Below, one piece after another: positions 8,209 through 17,105 of a DNA stretch of 64,000 nucleotides. This DNA comes from Rhizobium mongolense USDA 1844 (GTDB lineage Bacteria; Pseudomonadota; Alphaproteobacteria; Rhizobiales; Rhizobiaceae). A program made the translations under genes and the position numbers. Under the pieces are notes generated by a model. The model saw nothing but the letters and a program-made list of their open reading frames with translations, searched no databases and had not been told where the DNA came from. The stretch is taken from NCBI RefSeq assembly GCF_000419765.1, contig NZ_ATTQ01000018.1, forward strand, positions 79,873 to 143,872, given 5' to 3'. Positions within the stretch are counted from its first letter, which is position 1, and every line of letters begins with the position of its first letter.

Positions 8209-9900
8209 TCAGGATTTGACCCGATCATTATCGGGTCCCGTGTCAGCATGCTTGCGAATAAATTCATCAACCATGTCGGCCCCCAGAGGAGGGCTCAGGA
8301 AATAGCCTTGCAACCGGTCACATCCCTCCGCCTGCAGCCAGGCCGCCTGTTCGGCCGTCTCAACGCCTTCGGCAGTCACGCGCATGCCAAGCCCATGGGC
8401 CATCGCGATGACGAAGCGGACGATGGTCTGGCTCTTCTGATCATCAGGGAGGTCGTTGATAAAGTACTTGTCTATCTTGATGTTATCGAAGGGAAAGTTC
8501 TTCAGATAACTCAAAGAGGAATACTCGGTCCCGAAGTCATCGAGGGAAATTTGGATGCCAAGCACGTTGAGCGTGTTCAGGGTATCAAGATTGTTGATCG
8601 TGCGCTCCAGCAGCACCGTTTCGGTGATCTCGAGCTCCAACCGCTCCGAGGGCAGTCCGACGACGTCGAGGGTTTGCGACACTCGGTCGGTCAGACCTGG
8701 GGTTAGAAATTCGGCGGGAGATAGGTTTACCGCAAGAGTATAGTAGGCGGGCCAGGTCAAAGCCTGCCGGCACGCTTCCTCCAGTACCCATTGACCGATT
8801 TCGCTCATAAGGCCGTCTGATTCCGCCATCGGGATAAAAGCGATCGGGGAGATCACTCCGAGGATTGGGTGGCGCCAGCGCAGCAGTGCTTCGAAGCCGG
8901 CTATCGCCAACGACCGATCGACCAGCGGCTGATATTCGATAAAGAATTCACGGTGTTGCAGCGCAACCCGAAGGCTCCGTCTCAATACCTCTCGCTGTTC
9001 CAGCACCTGCAGCATGCTCGGGTTAAAGGTCCGCGCGCGCCGGCGTCCGTCCTTCTTGGCGGCATAAAGGGCAACATCGGCAGCCTTCATCAACTGCTCG
9101 CTCTCATTGCCGTCGCGAGGTGCAATTGCAACGCCGATACTGGCACCGACAAACACGGTAATTCCGTCCACCGTGAAGGGCTTGCGAAATTCGCTGATCA
9201 GCGATTCTGCTAATCTTTCGGCTTCATCCGGCTGCTCCCGGGCGATCTGTATGACGGCGAACTCGTCGCCTGCAAGGCGGTAGGCGGTCTCGTCCTTACC
9301 CAGCGCCTTTCGAATCCTCTCGGCCGCAAGTTTTAGGACGATATCCCCGGCTCCATGGCCCAGCGTGTCATTGACGGGCTTGAAATCGTCCAGATCGATC
9401 TGCATCAGTGCAAGACCCGCCTTTGCACGAACTGGGAGAACAGTTCCCAGTTTGTCGCTGAATTGGCGGCGATTGGGCAGGCCGGTCAAAACGTCATGGG
9501 TTGCCTGGTGAAGGAGTAACGCCCGGTCAAGCTCTTGCGCTTTTGCGGTCTCATCATTGTCAGCGCCGCCAAATTCGACGATCGCAAGGCCGGCCCTGGC
9601 CTGGAACAACAGCAGATTGCGCCGCTCGGATTCACTGGCCCCGAGGCGAATGGTCCGCGGTTTGCCGCTATTGACGACGAGCTGAACGAGGGCAGCGAGG
9701 TCGGGATTTGCCAGGTCGGGATACACACCCCCCAAAGTTATGGGTGCCTCGTCAGAAAGGTCCAGGCGCTCCTTGAGTTTTTCAGACCAGTCGATAAGCC
9801 TGAGATCATGATCCCAGAGTGAAAACAGCCCCTCGGCGCGGCTTGCGGATTCGGACTTCTGCGGAGCCGGCTGAGGCCAATTCGCACGATTTTCCGGCAT
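8209..9900 (-). CDS. GGDEF-EAL c-di-GMP enzyme, first gene of the switch operon
   Basis: 563 residues and no membrane helix. An N-terminal PAS-like region (about 20-115; FSLWDHDLRLIDWSEKL) is followed by GGDEF (about 125-290) and EAL (about 305-555). The GGDEF signature is AGDEF (residues 210-214), a variant that has been reported active in some cyclases. The EAL domain keeps EALLRWRHP (337-339 EAL), LDDFGTEYSSLSYL, KIDKYFI and AEGVET, so it looks competent as a phosphodiesterase. It heads a six-gene minus-strand operon and diverges from bcsN. The likely role is local c-di-GMP control, with output to the PilZ-BcsA next door. Confidence 0.92.
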   Translation of the reverse strand: MPENRANWPQPAPQKSESASRAEGLFSLWDHDLRLIDWSEKLKERLDLSDEAPITLGGVYPDLANPDLAALVQLVVNSGKPRTIRLGASESERRNLLLFQARAGLAIVEFGGADNDETAKAQELDRALLLHQATHDVLTGLPNRRQFSDKLGTVLPVRAKAGLALMQIDLDDFKPVNDTLGHGAGDIVLKLAAERIRKALGKDETAYRLAGDEFAVIQIAREQPDEAERLAESLISEFRKPFTVDGITVFVGASIGVAIAPRDGNESEQLMKAADVALYAAKKDGRRRARTFNPSMLQVLEQREVLRRSLRVALQHREFFIEYQPLVDRSLAIAGFEALLRWRHPILGVISPIAFIPMAESDGLMSEIGQWVLEEACRQALTWPAYYTLAVNLSPAEFLTPGLTDRVSQTLDVVGLPSERLELEITETVLLERTINNLDTLNTLNVLGIQISLDDFGTEYSSLSYLKNFPFDNIKIDKYFINDLPDDQKSQTIVRFVIAMAHGLGMRVTAEGVETAEQAAWLQAEGCDRLQGYFLSPPLGADMVDEFIRKHADTGPDNDRVKS

Positions 9901-10412
9901 GGGGTCACCCTCCTAACCCGCCTCGCTTTACGTGGTCCGTTATCGATACATCCTGCCGAACCCACACCTGTTCCGTATCAGAACTAGAGCGAGCCTCGTT
10001 GTAGTCAACGCAGAGCTCTACCAGAACGCGCTATCGTGCGGCCGTGTGACGACCGGGTTTTCGATCGTATATGACAGAAAGCTTATCTAAATAATAACAA
10101 ACCAACTTTCGACCGTAGCGGCGCGACGGGGCGGCGAAAATGCTGAGATCTTCGCGGTCCGTCCTGAGAATCAATCTCACCGGGCGGCGCGAAACAGCCG
10201 CGTCGCACCATGAGAAGACGCGAGTGGGCGTTTATCGAGCTTGCTGCGTCATTGCGGCCGGTTGACTGTCGCAAGGCTGCTCGATTTTAACGTTTGATTA
10301 ACCGTATCCGCCGTTTATTCCTCGTTAACGGCCGGTCGGTCGTTGATTCGAACATCCATTGCACGAAGTGCCGGTGGATATCTGGAAAGACGATTTTGCG
10401 GCGGCACCCAAA
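9901..10412. promoter_or_regulatory. Divergent control region between the switch operon and the cellulose operon
   Basis: About 510 bp with no credible gene between two divergent starts. It holds one perfect CtrA box (entered separately) 111 bp before the bcsN start, a further TTAAC near 10325, and an AT-rich patch near 10080-10105 (TCTAAATAATAACAAACC). Promoters for both operons must lie here, but no unambiguous -35/-10 pair can be read. Confidence 0.6.
10287..10302 (+). promoter_or_regulatory. Perfect CtrA box upstream of the cellulose operon
   Basis: The sequence is TTAA-cgtttga-TTAAC, an exact match to the alphaproteobacterial CtrA consensus TTAA-N7-TTAA(C). It lies 111 bp before the bcsN start codon. 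CtrA is the essential cell-cycle response regulator of this class. Binding is inferred from the match alone. Confidence 0.65.
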
Positions 10413-11378
10413 ATGCGCTTGCTGGGGTTGATATCGGTGGTCACGGCGGCCTTGTTGGCCGGCTGTGCGTCGACGAGCAGCAGCATCAGGCAGCCCTCGG
10501 CGCCCGAGACGGTGGCCAGCGAAAAGGCGCTCATTCTTCCGCCCCCCGGTGGCCCGGCCATCGTGAGCGTCGTCGAAACCAGGCGCGGCAACGGCGTGGA
10601 GCAGATGCTTTCGCTCTATACGTCCTCTGCCGTGCCGGGGCAGAATTTCCTGAAAGTGCAATTCTATGGGGCAAGTGGTTCCAATCCGGGAGCGGGAGGC
10701 GCGCCCTACAAGATGATCAGCGAGAGGGGGATTTCGCGCGAAGCATTCGCGGCGGCGCCGGGCGTTGCGATGGCGAGGAACAACACCTTCCTGCAAAACA
10801 GCTATGGGCCGTTCGCCTATGCCTCGGGTCGCAGCCGCGCCGGCGATACCTGCCTTTATGGCTGGCAGCAGATCCGATCGAGCCAGGCGGCACATACGCA
10901 AGTGCGCAATTTCGGGATGATCCAGGTGCGGCTTCGCCTTTGCGACTCGCGCGCCAGCGAGCGTCAGCTCTTAAGCGTCATGTATGGCTATACGGTCACC
11001 GGCACGCTCAATGGCGAGATATGGAATCCTTACGGCGAGGTAAAAGGCGCCGATGAGGTTCTCGGCCGCGCCGGCAGCCCTGTTTACCCGGACGACGGTG
11101 GCCACCGCGCTGGCGCCATTGAAATCGGCTACGAACCGGCCCCGGCCGCCCTCCGCCGTCAGCCACGTCAAGTCAAGGCGCCGGTAACAGCGCCCATGCC
11201 GGCGCCGATCGGGGTGCGTGTACCGCTGCCGGACCCCGCTTTCGAAACGCCAGGGGCCAATACCCAGCCGATGCCGGCGCGGGGCCCCGTTCAACAAGCG
11301 GCGAAGGCAGGTGGCATCACCGTGCCTTCCCCCGACTGCATAGGCGATGCGGCCATGACGGCCGCGTGCCGAAGATAG
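10413..11378 (+). CDS. bcsN: Cellulose biosynthesis lipoprotein BcsN
   Basis: 321 residues. The start was placed at the ATG that opens a lipoprotein signal peptide: MRLLGLISVVTAALLAGC with lipidated Cys18. Upstream in-frame codons would bury that signal. The body matches BcsN, found at the head of cellulose operons in rhizobia and agrobacteria, and the C-terminal third is Pro/Ala-rich. It probably sits in the outer or inner membrane as an accessory of the cellulose export complex; its biochemical role is not known. It begins the operon bcsN-bcsA-bcsB-bcsZ-TPR, with a 53-bp gap to bcsA. Confidence 0.85.
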   Translation: MRLLGLISVVTAALLAGCASTSSSIRQPSAPETVASEKALILPPPGGPAIVSVVETRRGNGVEQMLSLYTSSAVPGQNFLKVQFYGASGSNPGAGGAPYKMISERGISREAFAAAPGVAMARNNTFLQNSYGPFAYASGRSRAGDTCLYGWQQIRSSQAAHTQVRNFGMIQVRLRLCDSRASERQLLSVMYGYTVTGTLNGEIWNPYGEVKGADEVLGRAGSPVYPDDGGHRAGAIEIGYEPAPAALRRQPRQVKAPVTAPMPAPIGVRVPLPDPAFETPGANTQPMPARGPVQQAAKAGGITVPSPDCIGDAAMTAACRR

Positions 11379-11431
11379 GAAACGCATAGCCCGGCGCCGC
11401 AATGCCCGGCCGTGCTTTTGAAGGGACGTCG

Positions 11432-13621
11432 ATGCATAAGGCTCGAAGCATCTTCACCTGGGCGATCGTCTCGCTCTGCGTCTTCGTATTGATCACCTTG
11501 CCGGTGAACCTGCAGACTCAGCTTATTGCCAGTATCACCGTCGTCACGATCATGGCGATGATCAAGATCCTGAAGGGGGAGGGCACATGGCGCCTGATCG
11601 CGCTTGCCTTCGGCACTGCCGTCGTTCTGCGTTATGCCTATTGGCGCACGACGAGTACGCTGCCGCCCGTCAATCAGCTTGAAAATTTCATTCCCGGGCT
11701 GCTGCTCTATCTCGCCGAAATGTACAGTATCGCCATGCTGGCGCTCAGCCTCTTCATCGTCGCGACCCCACTTCCGCCGCGCCGGTCGCGCCCTGTCAAG
11801 GAAGAGCGGTTTCCGCATGTCGATGTCTTCGTGCCCACCTATAACGAAGACGCCCATCTCCTCGGCAATACGCTCGCCGCCGCAAAAGCAATGGATTATC
11901 CGGCCGATAAACTGCATGTCTGGCTGCTGGATGATGGCGGCACGCTGCAAAAACGCAATTCCAACAAGCTGCTCGAAGCCCAGGCTGCCATTGCGCGGCA
12001 CAATGAACTGAGGCAGCTCTGTGAGGCACTCAGCGTCAATTACCTGACGCGCGAGCGCAATGAACATGCCAAGGCGGGCAATCTCAACAATGGCATGCAG
12101 CATTCGACGGGCGAGCTCATCGCCGTCTTCGACGCTGACCACGCGCCCGCCCGGGACTTCCTGCGCGAGACGGTCGGCTATTTCGACGACGACCCGAAGC
12201 TCTTCCTCGTGCAAACGCCGCACTTCTTCATCAATCCAGATCCGCTGGAGCGCAATTTGCGCACTTTCGACAGGATGCCGAGCGAAAATGAGATGTTTTA
12301 CGGCATCATCCAGCGGGGCCTCGACAAATGGAACGCTGCCTTCTTCTGTGGCTCGGCCGCAGTTCTCAGCCGTCGCGCGCTGCAATCCACCAATGGCTTT
12401 AGCGGCATCAGCATCACTGAAGACTGTGAGACCGCATTGGCGTTGCATGGCGCAGGCTGGAATAGCATTTATGTCGACAAGCCGCTGATCGCCGGTCTGC
12501 AGCCTGCCACCTTCGCAAGTTTCATCGGCCAACGCAGCCGCTGGGCGCAAGGCATGATGCAGATCCTGCGCTTTCGGTTTCCGCTCTTAAAGCGCGGCCT
12601 GTCGATTCCCCAGCGCCTTTGTTACATGTCCTCGACGCTGTTCTGGCTCTTCCCGTTCCCGCGTACGATCTTCCTGTTCGCGCCGCTCTTTTATCTGTTC
12701 TTCGACCTTGAAATATTCACAGCCTCCGGCGGCGAGTTTCTGGCCTATACGCTTGCCTATATGCTCGTGAACTTGATGATGCAGAACTATCTTTATGGTT
12801 CGTTCCGCTGGCCCTGGATATCGGAACTTTACGAGTATGTGCAGACAGTCCACCTTTTACCTGCCGTCATTTCCGTCATGATCAATCCACGAAAACCAAC
12901 CTTCAAGGTCACGGCAAAGGACGAATCGATTTCGGTCAGCCGCCTTTCGGAAATCAGCAGGCCCTTTTTCGTTATTTTTGCCGTGCAGATCATTGCGCTC
13001 GCCATTACGATCTATCGCATCTATGCCGAGCCCTACAAGGCGGATGTGACGCTCGTTGTCGGCGGGTGGAACCTTTTCAATCTCATCATGGCAGGCTGCG
13101 CGCTTGGCGTGGTTTCCGAGCGCGGCGAGCGTGCCGCTTCGCGGCGTGTGCGCGTCAATCGGCGCTGCGAATTCGGCGTCAACGGCAAATGGCATACCGC
13201 CTCGATCGAGGACGTCTCGGTTCACGGAGCACGTCTCCATGTCTTCAACAAGCAACTCGACCCGATGACGATCGGCGCCGAAGGCGAAATCCGCTTCCGC
13301 CCTTACAGCGGTGCTGACCTCGAAACTTTGCCGCTCATCGTTCGCAACATGGAGCAGGACGGCGATATCATGGCTGTCGGCTGCCAGTATATCCCGAAGA
13401 GCGCGCTTGATCATCGCCTGATCGCCGATTTGATCTTTGCCAATTCCGACCAATGGGCGCAGTTTCAGGAATCGCGCCGCCGCAATCCGGGCCTCATCCG
13501 CGGAACCATCTGGTTCCTTGGTCTATCGCTCTATCAGACAAGCCGCGGGCTCATTTATTTCTTCCGCAGCATGCGGCCGGAGCGCGAAGCGCAGCAGCAG
13601 ATGGCAAAGGCGAACGGCTGA
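11432..13621 (+). CDS. bcsA: Cellulose synthase catalytic subunit (UDP-forming), GT2 with PilZ domain
   Basis: 729 residues from the ATG that follows AAGGGA at a 6-base spacing; an earlier in-frame ATG at 11402 has no such site. N-terminal membrane helices precede the GT2 domain, which has the complete D,D,D,QxxRW set: DDG (167-169), DAD (234-236), TED (329-331) and QRSRW (367-371). Further helices (about 395-560) form the glucan channel. The C-terminal PilZ domain has RxxxR (574-578) and DxSxxG (594-599), the two c-di-GMP contacts. It polymerises UDP-glucose to beta-1,4-glucan when c-di-GMP is bound. The stop overlaps the bcsB start by one base (TGATG). Confidence 0.97.
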   Translation: MHKARSIFTWAIVSLCVFVLITLPVNLQTQLIASITVVTIMAMIKILKGEGTWRLIALAFGTAVVLRYAYWRTTSTLPPVNQLENFIPGLLLYLAEMYSIAMLALSLFIVATPLPPRRSRPVKEERFPHVDVFVPTYNEDAHLLGNTLAAAKAMDYPADKLHVWLLDDGGTLQKRNSNKLLEAQAAIARHNELRQLCEALSVNYLTRERNEHAKAGNLNNGMQHSTGELIAVFDADHAPARDFLRETVGYFDDDPKLFLVQTPHFFINPDPLERNLRTFDRMPSENEMFYGIIQRGLDKWNAAFFCGSAAVLSRRALQSTNGFSGISITEDCETALALHGAGWNSIYVDKPLIAGLQPATFASFIGQRSRWAQGMMQILRFRFPLLKRGLSIPQRLCYMSSTLFWLFPFPRTIFLFAPLFYLFFDLEIFTASGGEFLAYTLAYMLVNLMMQNYLYGSFRWPWISELYEYVQTVHLLPAVISVMINPRKPTFKVTAKDESISVSRLSEISRPFFVIFAVQIIALAITIYRIYAEPYKADVTLVVGGWNLFNLIMAGCALGVVSERGERAASRRVRVNRRCEFGVNGKWHTASIEDVSVHGARLHVFNKQLDPMTIGAEGEIRFRPYSGADLETLPLIVRNMEQDGDIMAVGCQYIPKSALDHRLIADLIFANSDQWAQFQESRRRNPGLIRGTIWFLGLSLYQTSRGLIYFFRSMRPEREAQQQMAKANG

Positions 13622-16062
13622 TGAGGACGGGTCTTGCCGCTGCACTGTTTCTCATCAGCACCTCGGCGCTCACTTGGGCTCAGACTGCACTGGCGCCTGC
13701 GCCCTTTGACATGTCGCCTGAGCGCCCGGCCGGTCTTCATCCCATGGTGCCGCGCCTGACGTTGCCTGATCCAACCGTGACACCGCCTGTTACGGTTCCA
13801 GCCGCACCGTCCGTCCCTGCCGCTCCGCCGAAACCTTCCCCATCATTTCCCGGCACTGCAAATTCCGCTCGGCCGCAAGCCGTCCAGCCTGCCGGCACCC
13901 CGGCGGAGACGGCCGGCGGCATGCGCCGCTACGTCGTTCCCTTCGACAGATTCGGTCTGGAGGGCGAATACGACCGAAAGTCGTGGAGCGTCTACCTCAC
14001 TCCAGAACAGGCAGCCGCGCCGGCAAAATTCAATTTCGCCTACCAGAATTCCATCGTCGTTGCGCCGGAAGCCTCGCAGATCACCGTGCTCATCAACAAC
14101 CGTCCGATCGGTCAAAAGCAGATCGGCTCACCCGACACACCCTCCCAAGTCAGCTTCGATGTTCCGCGTGGTCTGTTACAGCCCGGCGCAAACCTTTTGA
14201 CCTTCGAGGCAAGCCAGCGCCACCGCACGGATTGTACGATCCAGTCGACTTATGAGCTCTGGTCCAATATCGATCCTGCGCAGACCCATCTGAGCTTCGA
14301 AGGGCAAGAAGCCGCAAAGTTGTCAAGCACGGATGCCATCCGTGCGGTCGGCGTCGACGGGTCCGGCAGAACGGAATTCGACCTTCTCGTTCCAGCCCTT
14401 GAGCAGCCTGGCACGACGAAGCCGCTGCTTCGCCTCGCACAGGGGCTCTCCGTGCTGAGTGGTATGCCGAACCAATCCATCTCCTTCAGCGTCGACAGGC
14501 TGCCGGCAGCCGGTCCCGGCAGGCTTACCGTTCTCGTCGGCACGACTTCCGAGCTGCAGCCCTATTTTCCAGACCTGCCACCGGCGGCGCACTCCGCAGC
14601 TCTTTCGACATTCGTCCCCGATCCGCGCACTGGCTCGCCCGTGCTTCTGATCAGTGGCCCTTCGTGGCAGGCAATCGCCTCGGCTATCGATACCATCGTC
14701 TCCCCAACTGATCGTGCCCCGGGCATCAGGCGCGATGCGCTGACCACCGAGCGCTGGAGCGCGCCAAACGCACCGTTGATACTTAAGGATACGCGGCTCA
14801 CATTTGCCGATCTGGGCGTAAAGACGACAGAGTTTTCCGGTCGGCGTTTTCGGACGAACTTCAATGTCGCGGTTCCTTCCGACTTCTATGCGAATGCCTA
14901 TGGAGAAGCGACGGTTCTGCTGGACGCGGCCTATACCGGCAGCGTCCTTCCCGGCAGCCATATCGACATCTATGTCAACGGCAATATCGCCTCGACGATG
15001 CCGATTACCGGAACCGGCGGCGGCATCCTCCGTCATCTGCCGATCCGCGTGGCCATGCGCCACTTCAAGCCGGGCCTCAATTCCCTCAGTCTTGAAGCAA
15101 TCCTCATGACGAGCGATGACAACATATGTGTACCCGGTGCGACCGCCTCGACCACGTCGCGCTTTGCCTTGTTCGATACGACTGAGTTCCGCATGCCGGA
15201 TTTCGCCCGCGTCGGGCAGCGTCCCAATCTTGCCGCCATGGCCGGTACCGCCTACCCCTATGGACGGCTTGCCGGTCCGATGCCGCTCTTCATAGACCGC
15301 ATCGACGCCGACACGCTTTCTGCCGCGGCCACGCTGCTTGGCCAGATGGCGGTTGTTTCCGGTCGCCCCATGAACATAGAGCCGACGGCTTCGCCAGGCA
15401 CGATCGGTGATCAGGAGGCCGTGTTCATCGGTTCCATCTCGCAATTGCCGGCGGCGGTCTTGTCCCAACTGAATATCTCCACGGCAAGCCAGGCCACTTG
15501 GCGCCCGGTACCGGATACGCAGGTGGTCCAGCCGGACACCAATTCCGCTTTCGACCAATGGCGCTCGAAGGTGAGCAGCGGCGCATGGCGCGGTCAGGTC
15601 ACGGCGTTCCAGGAGTGGCTGCGCGAGAACTTCGACATCTCGCTGAGTTCGCTGCAATTTGTACCGAGAGCAGAAGCCGTTTTCACGCCGTCCAATGTGG
15701 CGAGCCTGATGATTGCGCAAGGCGCCAGCCCGACCGGCGCCGGGGCCTGGACAGTCGTAACCGCCCCCTCGGCAAAGGACCTGCGCGAGGGTATCGATGC
15801 TGTGACGGAGCAGCGCAACTGGCCGCAGATTTCCGGACACATTACCACCTATTCCGGCAAGACCGGTGAGATCGAAACCGTACCGGTCTCGCGTTTCGAC
15901 TTCGTGCCATCACAGCCTTGGTCGCTTGCGAACTTTAGGCTGATCGCCGCAAACTGGCTCTCCACCAATATCCTCTCCTATGCCTTTCTGCTCGTCGTTC
16001 TTTCGATTCTCCTCGGCATGGCGACCTCGGGCATGCTGAGCAGACTGGGCAGGGGCAAATGA
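13621..16062 (+). CDS. bcsB: Cellulose synthase periplasmic subunit BcsB
   Basis: 813 residues. A signal peptide (MRTGLAAALFLISTSALTWA) is followed by a Pro/Ala-rich linker to about residue 95, then the jelly-roll carbohydrate-binding and flavodoxin-like repeats of BcsB. A single C-terminal membrane anchor (NILSYAFLLVVLSILLGMA) docks to BcsA. Typical segments are YVVPFDRFGLEGEYD, RHRTDCTIQSTYELWSNIDP and GSHIDIYVNGNIAST. BcsB guides the emerging glucan through the periplasm and is needed for BcsA activity. The start is fixed by the one-base overlap with bcsA, and the stop overlaps bcsZ by 4 bp. Confidence 0.95.
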   Translation: MRTGLAAALFLISTSALTWAQTALAPAPFDMSPERPAGLHPMVPRLTLPDPTVTPPVTVPAAPSVPAAPPKPSPSFPGTANSARPQAVQPAGTPAETAGGMRRYVVPFDRFGLEGEYDRKSWSVYLTPEQAAAPAKFNFAYQNSIVVAPEASQITVLINNRPIGQKQIGSPDTPSQVSFDVPRGLLQPGANLLTFEASQRHRTDCTIQSTYELWSNIDPAQTHLSFEGQEAAKLSSTDAIRAVGVDGSGRTEFDLLVPALEQPGTTKPLLRLAQGLSVLSGMPNQSISFSVDRLPAAGPGRLTVLVGTTSELQPYFPDLPPAAHSAALSTFVPDPRTGSPVLLISGPSWQAIASAIDTIVSPTDRAPGIRRDALTTERWSAPNAPLILKDTRLTFADLGVKTTEFSGRRFRTNFNVAVPSDFYANAYGEATVLLDAAYTGSVLPGSHIDIYVNGNIASTMPITGTGGGILRHLPIRVAMRHFKPGLNSLSLEAILMTSDDNICVPGATASTTSRFALFDTTEFRMPDFARVGQRPNLAAMAGTAYPYGRLAGPMPLFIDRIDADTLSAAATLLGQMAVVSGRPMNIEPTASPGTIGDQEAVFIGSISQLPAAVLSQLNISTASQATWRPVPDTQVVQPDTNSAFDQWRSKVSSGAWRGQVTAFQEWLRENFDISLSSLQFVPRAEAVFTPSNVASLMIAQGASPTGAGAWTVVTAPSAKDLREGIDAVTEQRNWPQISGHITTYSGKTGEIETVPVSRFDFVPSQPWSLANFRLIAANWLSTNILSYAFLLVVLSILLGMATSGMLSRLGRGK

Positions 16063-17105
16063 AGAGGATCGTGGCAACGGTGCTGGCTTGTGCACTCGCT
16101 TTTGCGATGGCTGTCGAACCCCTTCAGGCCCAACAGGTGCTCGTCGATCCAAAGGCGTGGGCTGCCTACAAGGTGCAGTTTCTCGATCCGAGCGGCCGTG
16201 TCATCGACAACGGCAACGGCAACATCAGCCACAGCGAGGGCCAGGGTTACGGTCTGTTGCTTGCCTACCTCGCCAACAGCCCCGCCGATTTCGAGCAGAT
16301 ATGGTATTTCACCCGGACGGAACTCCTGCTGCGCGATGATGGACTTGCTGTATGGAAATGGGATCCTTTGGCCAAACCGCATGTGACGGACACCAACAAC
16401 GCCTCGGACGGCGACATGCTGATTGCCTATGCGCTTGCGCTCGCTGGCACCTCCTGGAACAGGAGCGATTATATTGAGGCCGCTGCCAGAATGGCCCAAG
16501 CGCTCCTTTCCGAAGCAGTGGTGGAGGCCGGTGGCCGTACGCTGCTCTTGCCCGGCGTCGAAGGTTTTACACCACCCGGCCGGAGAGATGGGCCGGTGGT
16601 CAACCCCTCCTACTGGATCTTCGAGGCGATCCCGGTGATGGCGCTGCTTGCGCCGTCAGACCGGTGGCAGAAGCTGTCCGATGACGGCCTTGCACTCGTG
16701 AAATCCCTGCAATTCGGCCCGCGCAAACTGCCTGCTGAATGGGTAAGCCTTGCCCGCCGGCCGGCACCAGCCGAAGGTTTTGATGCGGAATTCGCCTACA
16801 ACGCTGTTCGTATCCCGCTTTATCTCGCAAGGGCAGGGATTACCGACAAGGCCCTGCTTTCCAGGCTGCAAGATGGAATGACCGCAGATGGTGCTCCGGC
16901 GACAATCGATCTTGCCACGGGTAGCGTGAAGACGGTGCTTGCTGACCCAGGTTATCGAATTGTTAACGATGTTGTGGCCTGTGTGCTCAACGGCAAGAAA
17001 TTGCCCCCGACGGCCCGGCAGTTTTTGCCTGCGCTCTATTATCCGTCCACGCTCCAGTTGCTCGGGCTGGCCCTTGTCGTGAAGAAACATCCGGAGTGTC
17101 TGTGA
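16059..17105 (+). CDS. bcsZ: Periplasmic endo-beta-1,4-glucanase, GH8
   Basis: 348 residues. A signal peptide (cleavage near AQA-QQV, about residue 24) precedes a GH8 (alpha/alpha)6 barrel. Glu60 in SHSEGQGYG is the likely general acid, and Asp117 in NNASDGDML is the conserved acidic partner. It corresponds to CelC of Agrobacterium and Rhizobium and to BcsZ of enterobacteria. It trims or edits nascent cellulose in the periplasm and in rhizobia also affects wall erosion during infection (family knowledge). It is ATGA-coupled to bcsB and overlaps the following gene. Confidence 0.94.
   Translation: MKRIVATVLACALAFAMAVEPLQAQQVLVDPKAWAAYKVQFLDPSGRVIDNGNGNISHSEGQGYGLLLAYLANSPADFEQIWYFTRTELLLRDDGLAVWKWDPLAKPHVTDTNNASDGDMLIAYALALAGTSWNRSDYIEAAARMAQALLSEAVVEAGGRTLLLPGVEGFTPPGRRDGPVVNPSYWIFEAIPVMALLAPSDRWQKLSDDGLALVKSLQFGPRKLPAEWVSLARRPAPAEGFDAEFAYNAVRIPLYLARAGITDKALLSRLQDGMTADGAPATIDLATGSVKTVLADPGYRIVNDVVACVLNGKKLPPTARQFLPALYYPSTLQLLGLALVVKKHPECL

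Noticed and set aside
11291..12550. 419-residue minus-strand frame across bcsN/bcsA
   Set aside because: Antisense to the GT2 domain of bcsA; no family features.
14323..15840. 505-residue minus-strand frame inside bcsB
   Set aside because: Arg/Gly-rich, no motif, antisense to a certain gene.
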